13,262 nucleotides of DNA from a bacterium (GCA_021817685.1 JAKAGD010000010.1:1-13262); one strand, 5' to 3'. Shown: positions 5,715 to 12,157, counted from the first letter of the stretch. Program-made: numbers and translations. Notes: generated from the sequence alone by a model not told the origin.

Positions 5715-6245
5715 ATGACCGCCACTTCAACCACCGGTGCGATAGCCCAGGTGAACACGCTTGCGACGCATTACGCATTCACTATTTGGAACTCCGCGAG
5801 CGACTTCCTCATCGTCATCATCCTGGTTTCAATATTCTTTCTTTTCGCGTGGTACATCGGCCGCGGACAGCTCGTCGCCGTCCTGCTCGCGTTCTACTGC
5901 GCCTACGCGCTTTACATGATGTTCCCGTACATGTCATTCCTGCCGACAGGGCCGGCGATGACCGCGCTTCTTGCACAGGCCGGCCTCTACGCCGGGCTCA
6001 CGCTTGCGTTCTACATCATATTGCGGCGCGTCGTCGTTTCCGACTTCCTCTACATCGGCATATTCGGACTTATCGCGCTCTCATTCCTCGGCGCGGCGTT
6101 CGTGCTCGCGCTCGCGTACCATGTGTTCCCGGTCGCCCTCGTGTACAACTTCACTCCGGCGGTTGACGCGCTCTTTGCGCCGAAAGCGTACTTCTGGTGG
6201 TGGTTCGTCGCCCCTGCCATCGGGCTCTTCTTCCTCGCCCGCTAG
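5715..6245 (+). CDS. Five-helix integral membrane protein, 176 aa
   Basis: No family is recognised. After a Thr-rich N-terminus of ~28 residues the protein is almost wholly hydrophobic, with likely membrane helices near 31-48, 52-70, 83-103, 110-135 and 157-175. Arg104 and Arg105 after the third helix, and Arg50 between helices 1 and 2, suggest cytoplasmic loops there. There is no signal peptide with a cleavage site and no enzymatic motif. Aromatic residues cluster before the last helix (AYFWWWFVAP, ~158-167), a typical interface belt. The start at 5715 has no SD and is six bases from a -10 box. The gap from dnaJ is 24 bases and the gap to tyrS 15 bases. It may be a lineage-specific envelope protein; the sequence gives no functional clue. 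Confidence 0.8.
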   Translation: MTATSTTGAIAQVNTLATHYAFTIWNSASDFLIVIILVSIFFLFAWYIGRGQLVAVLLAFYCAYALYMMFPYMSFLPTGPAMTALLAQAGLYAGLTLAFYIILRRVVVSDFLYIGIFGLIALSFLGAAFVLALAYHVFPVALVYNFTPAVDALFAPKAYFWWWFVAPAIGLFFLAR

Positions 6246-6254
6246 TGGTATAGT
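6246..6254 (+). promoter_or_regulatory. Extended -10 promoter of tyrS
   Basis: TGG plus TATAGT (6246-6254) forms an extended -10 element that begins right after the TAG stop of the membrane gene. Exactly six bases separate it from the tyrS ATG at 6261. No -35 box is evident, which is acceptable for extended -10 promoters. Confidence 0.55.
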
Positions 6255-6260
6255 TTTCGC

Positions 6261-7514
6261 ATGAATCTCGCCGAAGAACTGAAAGCGCGCGGACTCATTG
6301 AGCTTTCTTCTACCGCGCCGGAACAGATACTTTCCGCGCCCCGCACCGCCTACCTCGGCATTGATCCGACCGCCGACTCCATACAGGTGGGCAATCTCGC
6401 CGTCGTACTCCTCATGAAGCGCCTCGGCGACGCGGGTAATAAGCTCGTATTCGTCGTGGGCGGCGGTACCGGCATGATCGGCGACCCGAAGGAAAAAGGC
6501 GAGCGCTCAATGCTCGACGAAAAGACCGTCGCCAAGAACACCCGGGCGCTGGAGAAGCAATTGAAGAGCGTTCTCGGCAAGGCATCGTTTAAAATGGTTG
6601 ATAACGCCGAATGGCTTTCCAAGGTTAAGCTCCTGCCGTTTTTGCGCGACGTCGGCAAACACTTCACGGTGAACGACCTGGTGAAGCGCGACATCATCAA
6701 GAAGCGCCTGGATACGCCGGATGAAAGCATTTCCTACACCGAATTCACTTATGCGCTCCTCCAGGGGCTTGATTACCTGACGCTCAATGAAAAGTACGGG
6801 GTGGATCTGCAGGTCGGCGGCTCGGACCAGTGGACGAACATCCTCTCCGGCGTGGACCTCATTAGGAAGCGCACGGGCAAGCAGGTCTATGCGCTCGGCA
6901 TGCCGCTTGTGACTGACGCCGCCGGGAAAAAGTTCGGCAAGTCGGAAGGCAATGCGATATGGCTGGATCCCAAGAAGACCTCGCCGTTCCGTTTCTACCA
7001 ATTCTGGATAAACCTGCCGGACGCGGGCATTGAAAATTACCTGAAGGTGTACACCTTCCTCCCGTTGAATGAGATCGGCGTGCTGATGGAACTCCACAAG
7101 CGCAATCCGGGCGAGCGCCAGGCGCAGGAGACGCTCGCACGGCTCGTGACCGAGATAGTGCACGGCCCGGCCGCGACTGCGCAGGCCGCCGCCGCGACCG
7201 ATGCTCTGTTCGGAGCGACGCCGTTCCACGAGCTCTCGCGCGAAGCGCTCCAGGTCGCACTATACGAAGCGCCGTCCGTCACCCTCACCAAGAAAGACGT
7301 CGCCGACGGTTCGCCGCTCGCTGACGCGCTTGTCGCGGGCGGACTCGCGTCTTCCAAGTCGGACGCACGTCGGCTCATCCAAGGGAAGGGCATCACGCTT
7401 TCCGGACAGACCATCACCGATCCCGACCAGAAGATCTATAACGGCGACCTCTCAAAGGGGTATGCGCTTGTGCGCAAGGGCAAACAGGGCGTCCTTGTCC
7501 TCGTTTTGAAATAA
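6261..7514 (+). CDS. tyrS: Tyrosyl-tRNA synthetase
   Basis: TyrRS charges tRNA-Tyr with tyrosine in the cytoplasm (class I synthetase, dimer). The 417 residues are a normal length and track the E. coli-type enzyme. They include LGIDPTADS (32-40), VVGGGTGMIGDP (65-76), GKHFTVN (132-138), YGVDLQVGGSDQW (179-191, tyrosine and tRNA-CCA side), KFGKS (224-228) and KKTSPFRFYQFWIN (238-251). A C-terminal S4 RNA-binding domain occupies ~351-415. The HIGH signature is degenerate: QVGN (42-45), with both histidines replaced, which is unusual though the Asn at the last position occurs in other class I enzymes. The ATG at 6261 lacks an SD and sits six bases from a -10 box. Its cognate tRNA-Tyr gene begins 37 bases after the stop, and the final Leu-Lys codons double as the -35 box of that gene. 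Confidence 0.97.
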   Translation: MNLAEELKARGLIELSSTAPEQILSAPRTAYLGIDPTADSIQVGNLAVVLLMKRLGDAGNKLVFVVGGGTGMIGDPKEKGERSMLDEKTVAKNTRALEKQLKSVLGKASFKMVDNAEWLSKVKLLPFLRDVGKHFTVNDLVKRDIIKKRLDTPDESISYTEFTYALLQGLDYLTLNEKYGVDLQVGGSDQWTNILSGVDLIRKRTGKQVYALGMPLVTDAAGKKFGKSEGNAIWLDPKKTSPFRFYQFWINLPDAGIENYLKVYTFLPLNEIGVLMELHKRNPGERQAQETLARLVTEIVHGPAATAQAAAATDALFGATPFHELSREALQVALYEAPSVTLTKKDVADGSPLADALVAGGLASSKSDARRLIQGKGITLSGQTITDPDQKIYNGDLSKGYALVRKGKQGVLVLVLK

Positions 7515-7533
7515 GCCGTAAATCCGTTATAGT
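7506..7533 (+). promoter_or_regulatory. Promoter of tRNA-Tyr (and pyrD)
   Basis: TTGAAA (7506-7511) overlaps the last two sense codons of tyrS. TATAGT (7528-7533) follows after 16 bases. Transcription would start near 7540, about 12 bases before the mature tRNA 5' end, which RNase P would trim. Confidence 0.65.
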
Positions 7534-7551
7534 GAGAGGGTTCGCCATCAT

Positions 7552-7635
7552 GCGTCGGTGGTAGAGTGGTCAATTACAACAGGCTGTAAACCTGTCGGGC
7601 ATAGCCCTACGAAGGTTCGAATCCTTCCCGGCGCA
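7552..7635 (+). tRNA. tRNA-Tyr (anticodon GTA)
   Basis: The full cloverleaf can be folded by eye. The acceptor stem 7552-7558 pairs with 7628-7634 (one G-T pair). D stem GTAG (7561-7564) pairs with TTAC (7574-7577). Anticodon stem ACAGG (7579-7583) pairs with CCTGT (7591-7595), around GTA at 7586-7588. A long variable arm (GGGC 7597-7600 with GCCC 7604-7607) is followed by T stem GAAGG (7611-7615) and CCTTC (7623-7627) with loop TTCGAAT. The long variable arm, the G1-C72 pair and the A73 discriminator (7635) fit a bacterial tRNA-Tyr. CCA is not encoded: after A73 comes C and then the ATG of pyrD, so a CCA-adding enzyme is needed. It lies directly downstream of tyrS. Confidence 0.97.
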
Positions 7636-7636
7636 C

Positions 7637-8695
7637 ATGGATTTTCTGTATCGTCGCGTGCTTAAACCGATACTCTTCAAAATGAGTCCGGATACCGTCC
7701 ACGATCTGTTCCTTGCGCTCGGCGAATTCTCCGGACGCCTCGCGCCCCTGCGCTGGCTTTTTAATTTCCTATACGGCTATCGCGGACCCGCTATTAGCAA
7801 AACCGTCGACGGCATCACCTACCGCACGCCCGTCATCCTCTCGGCCGGCTTCGACGCGGACGGACGGCTCACGCGCATACTGCCGTCACTTTCATTCGGC
7901 GGAGAGGAGATAGGTTCGGTAACCGCACAGGTGTGCGAGGGCAATGCGCTACCGCGCATGACGCGGCTCATCCGCAACAAAAGCCTTGTCGTATACAAGG
8001 GGCTCCGCAACCGTGGCGTGGACGCGCTCATCGCCAAAATGAAGAGGACGCCGCGCGTTCCCGGATTCGTACTCGGTGTCTCTATCGCTCGTACGAACAT
8101 CCCCGAGGCATCCACGGATGTGGAGGCCGGCATCCGCGACTACGAGGAGTCATTTCGGAAATTGAACGAAGCGGGCATTGGCGATTACTACACCATCAAC
8201 ATATCCTGCCCGAACGCCTACACCGGCGAAACGTTCATCCAGCCCGCACTCCTTGCGCAACTTCTGCCGCGCTTGCGCGAGATACCGTGCGAAAAGCCGG
8301 TGTATCTCAAGATGCCCATCAACGTCCCGTGGGAACAATTCGCGCAACTGCTCGCCATTGCCGACGAGAACAAGATGCAGGGCGTCATCATCGGCAATTT
8401 GAATAAAAACTACGACGACCTTGCGTACCCGGAAGATGCGCCGAAGGAGTTCCGCGGCGGGCTTTCCGGCGAACCGACGTTCAAGCTCTCCAACGAACTC
8501 ATTAAAAAGACACGGGGAAAATACGGAAAACGATTCACCATCATCGGCACCGGCGGCATCTTCACGCCGGAAGACGCGCTGGCGAAGTTTGCCGCGGGCG
8601 CCGACCTCGTCCAGCTCGTCACCGGCATGGTCTTCAACGGTCCCGGGCTTATGAAGAACATCGCCAAACGCTATGCGGAAGAGCTTCCCGCGTGA
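7637..8695 (+). CDS. pyrD: Dihydroorotate dehydrogenase, class 2-like with Cys at the base position
   Basis: PyrD oxidises dihydroorotate to orotate with FMN, the fourth step of pyrimidine synthesis. The 352 residues include an N-terminal segment (~1-45, MDFLYRRVLKPILFKMSPDTV onward) like the membrane-associating helices of quinone-dependent class 2 enzymes. The barrel shows GSVTAQ (93-98), NISCPN (188-193), LKMP (224-227), GNLN (253-256), GGLSG (274-278), GTGGI (304-308) and LVQLVTGMVFNGP (324-336). Class 2 enzymes have Ser where Cys191 stands; Cys is the class 1 base. The AGLDK-type FMN motif reads AGFDA (70-74), lacking the Lys. The ATG at 7637 begins one base after the tRNA-Tyr discriminator, with no SD. 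The electron acceptor therefore cannot be assigned. No terminator follows; trpS starts 12 bases later. Confidence 0.93.
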   Translation: MDFLYRRVLKPILFKMSPDTVHDLFLALGEFSGRLAPLRWLFNFLYGYRGPAISKTVDGITYRTPVILSAGFDADGRLTRILPSLSFGGEEIGSVTAQVCEGNALPRMTRLIRNKSLVVYKGLRNRGVDALIAKMKRTPRVPGFVLGVSIARTNIPEASTDVEAGIRDYEESFRKLNEAGIGDYYTINISCPNAYTGETFIQPALLAQLLPRLREIPCEKPVYLKMPINVPWEQFAQLLAIADENKMQGVIIGNLNKNYDDLAYPEDAPKEFRGGLSGEPTFKLSNELIKKTRGKYGKRFTIIGTGGIFTPEDALAKFAAGADLVQLVTGMVFNGPGLMKNIAKRYAEELPA

Positions 8696-8701
8696 TATCG
8701 T
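8693..8701 (+). promoter_or_regulatory. Extended -10 promoter of trpS overlapping the pyrD stop
   Basis: TGA (8693-8695) is the pyrD stop codon and also the TGn of an extended -10 element with TATCGT (8696-8701). Exactly six bases follow before the trpS ATG at 8708. The hexamer is a 4-of-6 match, so the call rests mainly on the shared geometry with grpE, tyrS and the membrane gene. Confidence 0.45.
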
Positions 8702-8707
8702 AAGCGC

Positions 8708-9667
8708 ATGACCGACCAGAAACCTGTTCTCGTCTCCGGCGTCAAACCGACCGGCGACCTGCATATCGGCAATTACTTCGGCGCGATGCGCCAGTTTGTG
8801 GAATTGACCAAGGAAGGGAAGTACCGCCCGTTCATTTTTGTCGCCGACTACCATGCCCTGAACACGATGCAGGATGCCGAGGAGATGCGTGAGCGTACGC
8901 GCGAGATCGTGATGGCGTATCTCGCCATCGGCCTCAATCCGGACGACGTTGTGTTCTTCAAACAATCAGACGTGCCCGCGCACACCGAACTCGCATGGAT
9001 TTTTGACACCATCACCACGATGCCGTACCTCATGCGCGCGCATGCGTTCAAAGATGCGGAAGCCAAGAACAAAGAGATAAACGTCGGGACATTCAACTAC
9101 CCGATGCTGATGGCCGCCGACATCCTCCTGTACGATGCGAAAGTCGTGCCGGTAGGGCAGGATCAGAAACAGCATATAGAGATAGCGCGCGACACGGCGG
9201 AGAAGTTCAACCGTACCTACAAGACGGACGTGTTCACGCTACCGGAGCCGTACATCATGCCGGAAGTCGCGGTCGTGCCGGGCACGGACGGACAGAAGAT
9301 GAGCAAGAGCTACGGGAATGTCATCCCGCTCTTCGGCACGCGCGATGAGCTTGCAAAGGCGGTGATGGGCATCGTCACGGATTCTTCCGGCGAACGCCCG
9401 GAGAACGTGTACCGGATCCACCGGCTCTTCCGGAGCGAGGTGAATTTGGACGCTCTCTACGCCGAACATCGCGGAAACTACAAAGCGCTGAAGGAGGCGC
9501 TCATTGAAGACTTGGACCGCTACCTCGCGCCCATGCGCACGAAATACGAAGAGTTCAAACAGGATTCCGCCATCGTGGACGACGTGCTTGCGCGAGGGAA
9601 ACAGGAGGCCCGCGCCATTAGCGAGGCAAAAATGGAGCAGGTACGGCGCGCCATCGGCGTGGCCTAG
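8708..9667 (+). CDS. trpS: Tryptophanyl-tRNA synthetase
   Basis: TrpRS charges tRNA-Trp (class I, closely related to TyrRS). The 319 residues are a typical compact bacterial length. Visible motifs are SGVKPTGDLHIGNYFGA (10-26), containing the HIGH-equivalent HIGN (19-22), then VADYHAL (45-51), YPMLMAADILLY (131-142, tryptophan pocket), VGQDQKQHIEIARD (149-162), and GTDGQKMSKSYGN (192-204) with a perfect KMSKS (197-201). The C-terminal helices match the anticodon-binding part. The ATG at 8708 gives the standard start. No SD precedes it, and a -10-like box lies six bases upstream. It follows pyrD after 12 bases, so it may also be read from the tRNA-Tyr promoter. No terminator is evident after its stop; the next promoter starts seven bases later. 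Confidence 0.97.
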   Translation: MTDQKPVLVSGVKPTGDLHIGNYFGAMRQFVELTKEGKYRPFIFVADYHALNTMQDAEEMRERTREIVMAYLAIGLNPDDVVFFKQSDVPAHTELAWIFDTITTMPYLMRAHAFKDAEAKNKEINVGTFNYPMLMAADILLYDAKVVPVGQDQKQHIEIARDTAEKFNRTYKTDVFTLPEPYIMPEVAVVPGTDGQKMSKSYGNVIPLFGTRDELAKAVMGIVTDSSGERPENVYRIHRLFRSEVNLDALYAEHRGNYKALKEALIEDLDRYLAPMRTKYEEFKQDSAIVDDVLARGKQEARAISEAKMEQVRRAIGVA

Positions 9668-9673
9668 AGGTTC

Positions 9674-9701
9674 TTGACTTTTAGATAAAATCTGCTAGTA
9701 T
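9674..9701 (+). promoter_or_regulatory. Promoter of the M19-like gene
   Basis: TTGACT (9674-9679), a 16-base spacer and TAGTAT (9696-9701) preceded by TGC make a -35 plus extended -10 promoter. The expected start is near 9708, giving a leader of about 41 bases with a strong SD. The contrast with the leaderless neighbours is clear. Confidence 0.65.
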
Positions 9702-9710
9702 TGTAGCCAG

Positions 9711-9723
9711 CCCGGTTTCCGGG
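9711..9723 (+). other. Short hairpin at the 5' end of the M19-like mRNA
   Basis: CCCGG (9711-9715) pairs with CCGGG (9719-9723) across TTT. It would begin within a few bases of the predicted transcription start, a position suited to protecting the 5' end of the mRNA. It is small and could be chance in GC-rich DNA. Confidence 0.35.
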
Positions 9724-9748
9724 ACCCCAAACCACACAGGAGGTTTAG

Positions 9749-10741
9749 ATGGCTCTTCCCAAAGAAAGTTTCTACGGCGATTCCATGGCGTTCTTCGCCC
9801 TGCCGGGGCAGCCGCCGAGATTCGCTCCCGGCAGCCGCCCGCGTCTCAAGCTCGCACAGCTCACGAGCGTCAAGCCGTTCGTCCGCGATCTCGGCGAAGT
9901 CATCAAGGAACACGACGACTTCAAGAAAACCGTCCTCGCCAATCCGAACGTATACGAAGTGCGCATACGCGAGGATCTGGATAGGGCCGCAAGCATCGGT
10001 GTGCTGTTCGGACTGCAGAACGCGCCCGAACACCTGACGCTTGCGGACCTGTGGATGCTGCAGCAACACAACGTGAAGTTCATGTCGCTCGCGTACGACG
10101 CCGCCACCGAATACGGCGGCGGCTTCCTCAGCGAAAGGGTTGACGATCGGTTGACCACTCGCGGGAAAAAGGTGATCGAATGGATGGCTCAGGTCGGCAT
10201 CACGCTTGACCTGTCGCACGCCGGGCATTTCACGATGTTCGAGGCGATGGAATACATTCGTCAGAGAAATCTGCCGATATGGGTCGTCGCCACGCATTCG
10301 GGTTGTTATTCGGTATGCCCGCACCCGCGGAACCTGCCGGATGAGATCCTGAAAGCGATCGATTACGCCGGGATGCCGGGGATCAGTTTTTTCCTCGGTC
10401 CAAAGGACAGCAATCCCTTAGAGCGTATGGCGCGCCACGCCGAATGCGCCATCAGCGTCATGGGCAAAGGCAAGGTGGGCATCGGCTCGGATTGTCCCCA
10501 CGTCAGCATGACGATGGAGGAAGCCGGGGCGAACTTCAAGCGGATGCAGGAGATGCTCAAGACCGGCGGAAGTTTCGGGGAATTTTTCCCGGATCGCCCG
10601 CCCGAGCTCATCAAGCACGGCGCCAATATGTTCAAGGTGATTGAGCACAGCCCGCACATGGAATTGGTGCTCAAGTCCGACCCGGGCGTGCTCGGCGCCA
10701 ACTTCAGGAACTTTCTTGATCTTTCACTGCCGCCGGTATAA
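9749..10741 (+). CDS. M19 (renal dipeptidase-like) family protein, divergent metal site
   Basis: The family comprises zinc dipeptidases with a TIM-barrel fold. The 330 residues show the M19 pattern: LTTRGKKVIEWMAQVGITLDLSHAG (135-159, family LT-x-x-G-k ... DLSH), ATHSG (181-185), the HPRNLPDE segment (191-199), VGIGSDCPH (243-251) and HGANMFKVIE (290-299). Equivalents of the metal or catalytic residues His157, His183, Arg194 and Asp248 are present. The N-terminal HxD seems to read Tyr9-Gly-Asp11 and the bridging Glu seems to be Gln90. It may therefore be mononuclear, alter its substrate, or be inactive; this rests on alignment by eye. There is no signal peptide, so it is cytoplasmic. AGGAGG (9738-9743) lies five bases before the ATG. 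It is a single-gene unit with its own promoter and terminal hairpin. Confidence 0.85.
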   Translation: MALPKESFYGDSMAFFALPGQPPRFAPGSRPRLKLAQLTSVKPFVRDLGEVIKEHDDFKKTVLANPNVYEVRIREDLDRAASIGVLFGLQNAPEHLTLADLWMLQQHNVKFMSLAYDAATEYGGGFLSERVDDRLTTRGKKVIEWMAQVGITLDLSHAGHFTMFEAMEYIRQRNLPIWVVATHSGCYSVCPHPRNLPDEILKAIDYAGMPGISFFLGPKDSNPLERMARHAECAISVMGKGKVGIGSDCPHVSMTMEEAGANFKRMQEMLKTGGSFGEFFPDRPPELIKHGANMFKVIEHSPHMELVLKSDPGVLGANFRNFLDLSLPPV

Positions 10742-10756
10742 GGAAACCGGCACCCG

Positions 10757-10781
10757 CCCCGCGACGATTTTTGTCGCGGGG
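10757..10781 (+). terminator. Hairpin after the M19-like gene
   Basis: CCCCGCGAC (10757-10765) pairs perfectly with GTCGCGGGG (10773-10781) across a loop containing five T. Only a weak T-rich stretch follows (TGTGCTATTTTA), which is also the aspS -10 region, so termination may be incomplete. Confidence 0.7.
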
Positions 10782-10783
10782 TG

Positions 10784-10792
10784 TGCTATTTT
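10784..10792 (+). promoter_or_regulatory. Extended -10 candidate promoter of aspS
   Basis: TGC plus TATTTT (10784-10792) starts three bases after the terminator stem. The expected transcription start near 10799 leaves about three bases before the ATG at 10802. TATACG (10792-10797) is an alternative hexamer. No SD precedes the ATG. Confidence 0.4.
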
Positions 10793-10801
10793 ATACGCTA
10801 T

Positions 10802-12154
10802 ATGGAACGAACGACTATCGTGAACCTGGGCGGCCAGATAGGGAAGACGGTCAGCATTAGCGGCTCCGTGGATGTGCGCCGCGACCACGGGAAGCTCGTG
10901 TTCCTGGACATCCGCGACCGCTCGGGCAAGGTGCAGTGCGTCTGCCTGCCGAACCACCCCGAAGCCGTCGCCGCCGCACAAACGCTCCGTCCCGAATGGG
11001 TCGTCCGCATTGAAGGCATCGTGAATGAGCGCCCGGAGAAAATGCGCGCCGAAGGCGTGAACGGGAATTTGGAACTGGAAGCTGTCGCGATAGAAGTGCT
11101 TGCCGAGGCGCAGGAACTGCCGTTTGAGAAGGACGCCGACGTGAATTTGGATACCTACCTGGACTATCTCCCGCTCACGCTCCGCGGCGAGAAGGCGCGC
11201 GCGATATTCCGCGTGCAGGCGGAAATAGCGAACGCATACCGCGCATTCCTCAATCTGGAAGGCTTCACCGAGTTCCAGGCGCCCAAACTCATCGGCGACG
11301 ACGCTGAAGGCGGCGCGAACGTGTTCTCGGTGCCGTACTTCAACGACAAGGTCGCGCACCTCGGCACCTCGCCGCAGTTCTATAAGCAGATCATGGTCGG
11401 CGTGCTGGAGCGCGTGTACGCCATCGGCAACGTGTACCGCGCGGAGAAACACTCCACGACCCGGCACTTGAACGAATATACTTCCATGGACGCCGAGATG
11501 GGCTTCATTACGGATCACCGCGACCTGATGAACCTGGAGACGCGCCTCATGCATGCACTCATCAAGCAGTTGGAGATGAACTGCGCGGGAGAATTCAAGC
11601 TCCTCGGCGCGACCCTGCCGAAAGCGCCGGAGAAATTCCCGACGATGAAGCTCCGCGAAGCGCTGGAACTCATCTACAAAGAGACCGGCCGTGATAACCG
11701 CAACGAGCCGGACCTGGAACCCGAAGACGAACGCTGGCTCTCCGAATGGGCGCTTCGCGAACACGGGAGCGACTATATGTTCGTCACGCACTACCCGGTC
11801 GCCAAGCGGCCGATGTACACGTTTGAAGACCCGGAAGACCCCGGCTATACGCGGAGCTTTGACCTCTTGTTCCGCGGCGTAGAGATAACGACCGGCGGCC
11901 AGCGCCGCCACAACTACGAGAACCTCATCGAGGGTATCAAGATGAAGGGGCTCGATCCGGAGAAGTTCTCATACTACCTGCAGGCGTTCAAATACGGCAT
12001 GCCGCCGCACGGGGGCTGGGGCATGGGACTTGAGCGCCTCACGCAAAAGATGCTCGGCCTTGCGAACGTGAAGGAGGCGACGCTCTTCCCGCGCGACATC
12101 AACCGCATCGACCAACTCCTCTCCGCGCACACGGCGGACATCGTCGAGGAATAA
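10802..12154 (+). CDS. aspS: Aspartyl-tRNA synthetase, archaeal type (class IIb)
   Basis: AspRS charges tRNA-Asp with aspartate. At 450 residues it lacks the large insertion domain of the usual ~590-residue bacterial enzyme and instead follows the archaeal/eukaryotic pattern. An OB-fold anticodon domain (residues ~1-105, VFLDIRDRSGKVQ at 33-45) is followed by the class II core. Motif 1 ends in FQAPKL (158-163). Motif 2 is VYRAEKHSTTRHLNEYTSMD (211-230), with Arg213. The RGVEITTGGQRRH segment spans 358-370. Motif 3 is GGWGMGLERL (404-413), with Arg412. HLNE and SMDAE favour Asp over AsnRS or LysRS. It may also charge tRNA-Asn; Asp24 stands where archaeal discriminating enzymes carry Trp. I chose ATG 10802 because it fits family N-termini; GTG 10781 lies at the terminator stem. 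The next gene starts after three bases. Confidence 0.93.
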   Translation: MERTTIVNLGGQIGKTVSISGSVDVRRDHGKLVFLDIRDRSGKVQCVCLPNHPEAVAAAQTLRPEWVVRIEGIVNERPEKMRAEGVNGNLELEAVAIEVLAEAQELPFEKDADVNLDTYLDYLPLTLRGEKARAIFRVQAEIANAYRAFLNLEGFTEFQAPKLIGDDAEGGANVFSVPYFNDKVAHLGTSPQFYKQIMVGVLERVYAIGNVYRAEKHSTTRHLNEYTSMDAEMGFITDHRDLMNLETRLMHALIKQLEMNCAGEFKLLGATLPKAPEKFPTMKLREALELIYKETGRDNRNEPDLEPEDERWLSEWALREHGSDYMFVTHYPVAKRPMYTFEDPEDPGYTRSFDLLFRGVEITTGGQRRHNYENLIEGIKMKGLDPEKFSYYLQAFKYGMPPHGGWGMGLERLTQKMLGLANVKEATLFPRDINRIDQLLSAHTADIVEE

Positions 12155-12157
12155 CCA

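Noticed and set aside
10724..11911. 395-codon minus-strand frame opposite aspS
   Set aside because: It is a shadow of a well-supported aspartyl-tRNA synthetase; its composition (rich in His, Val, Arg, Ala) is typical of antisense reading.
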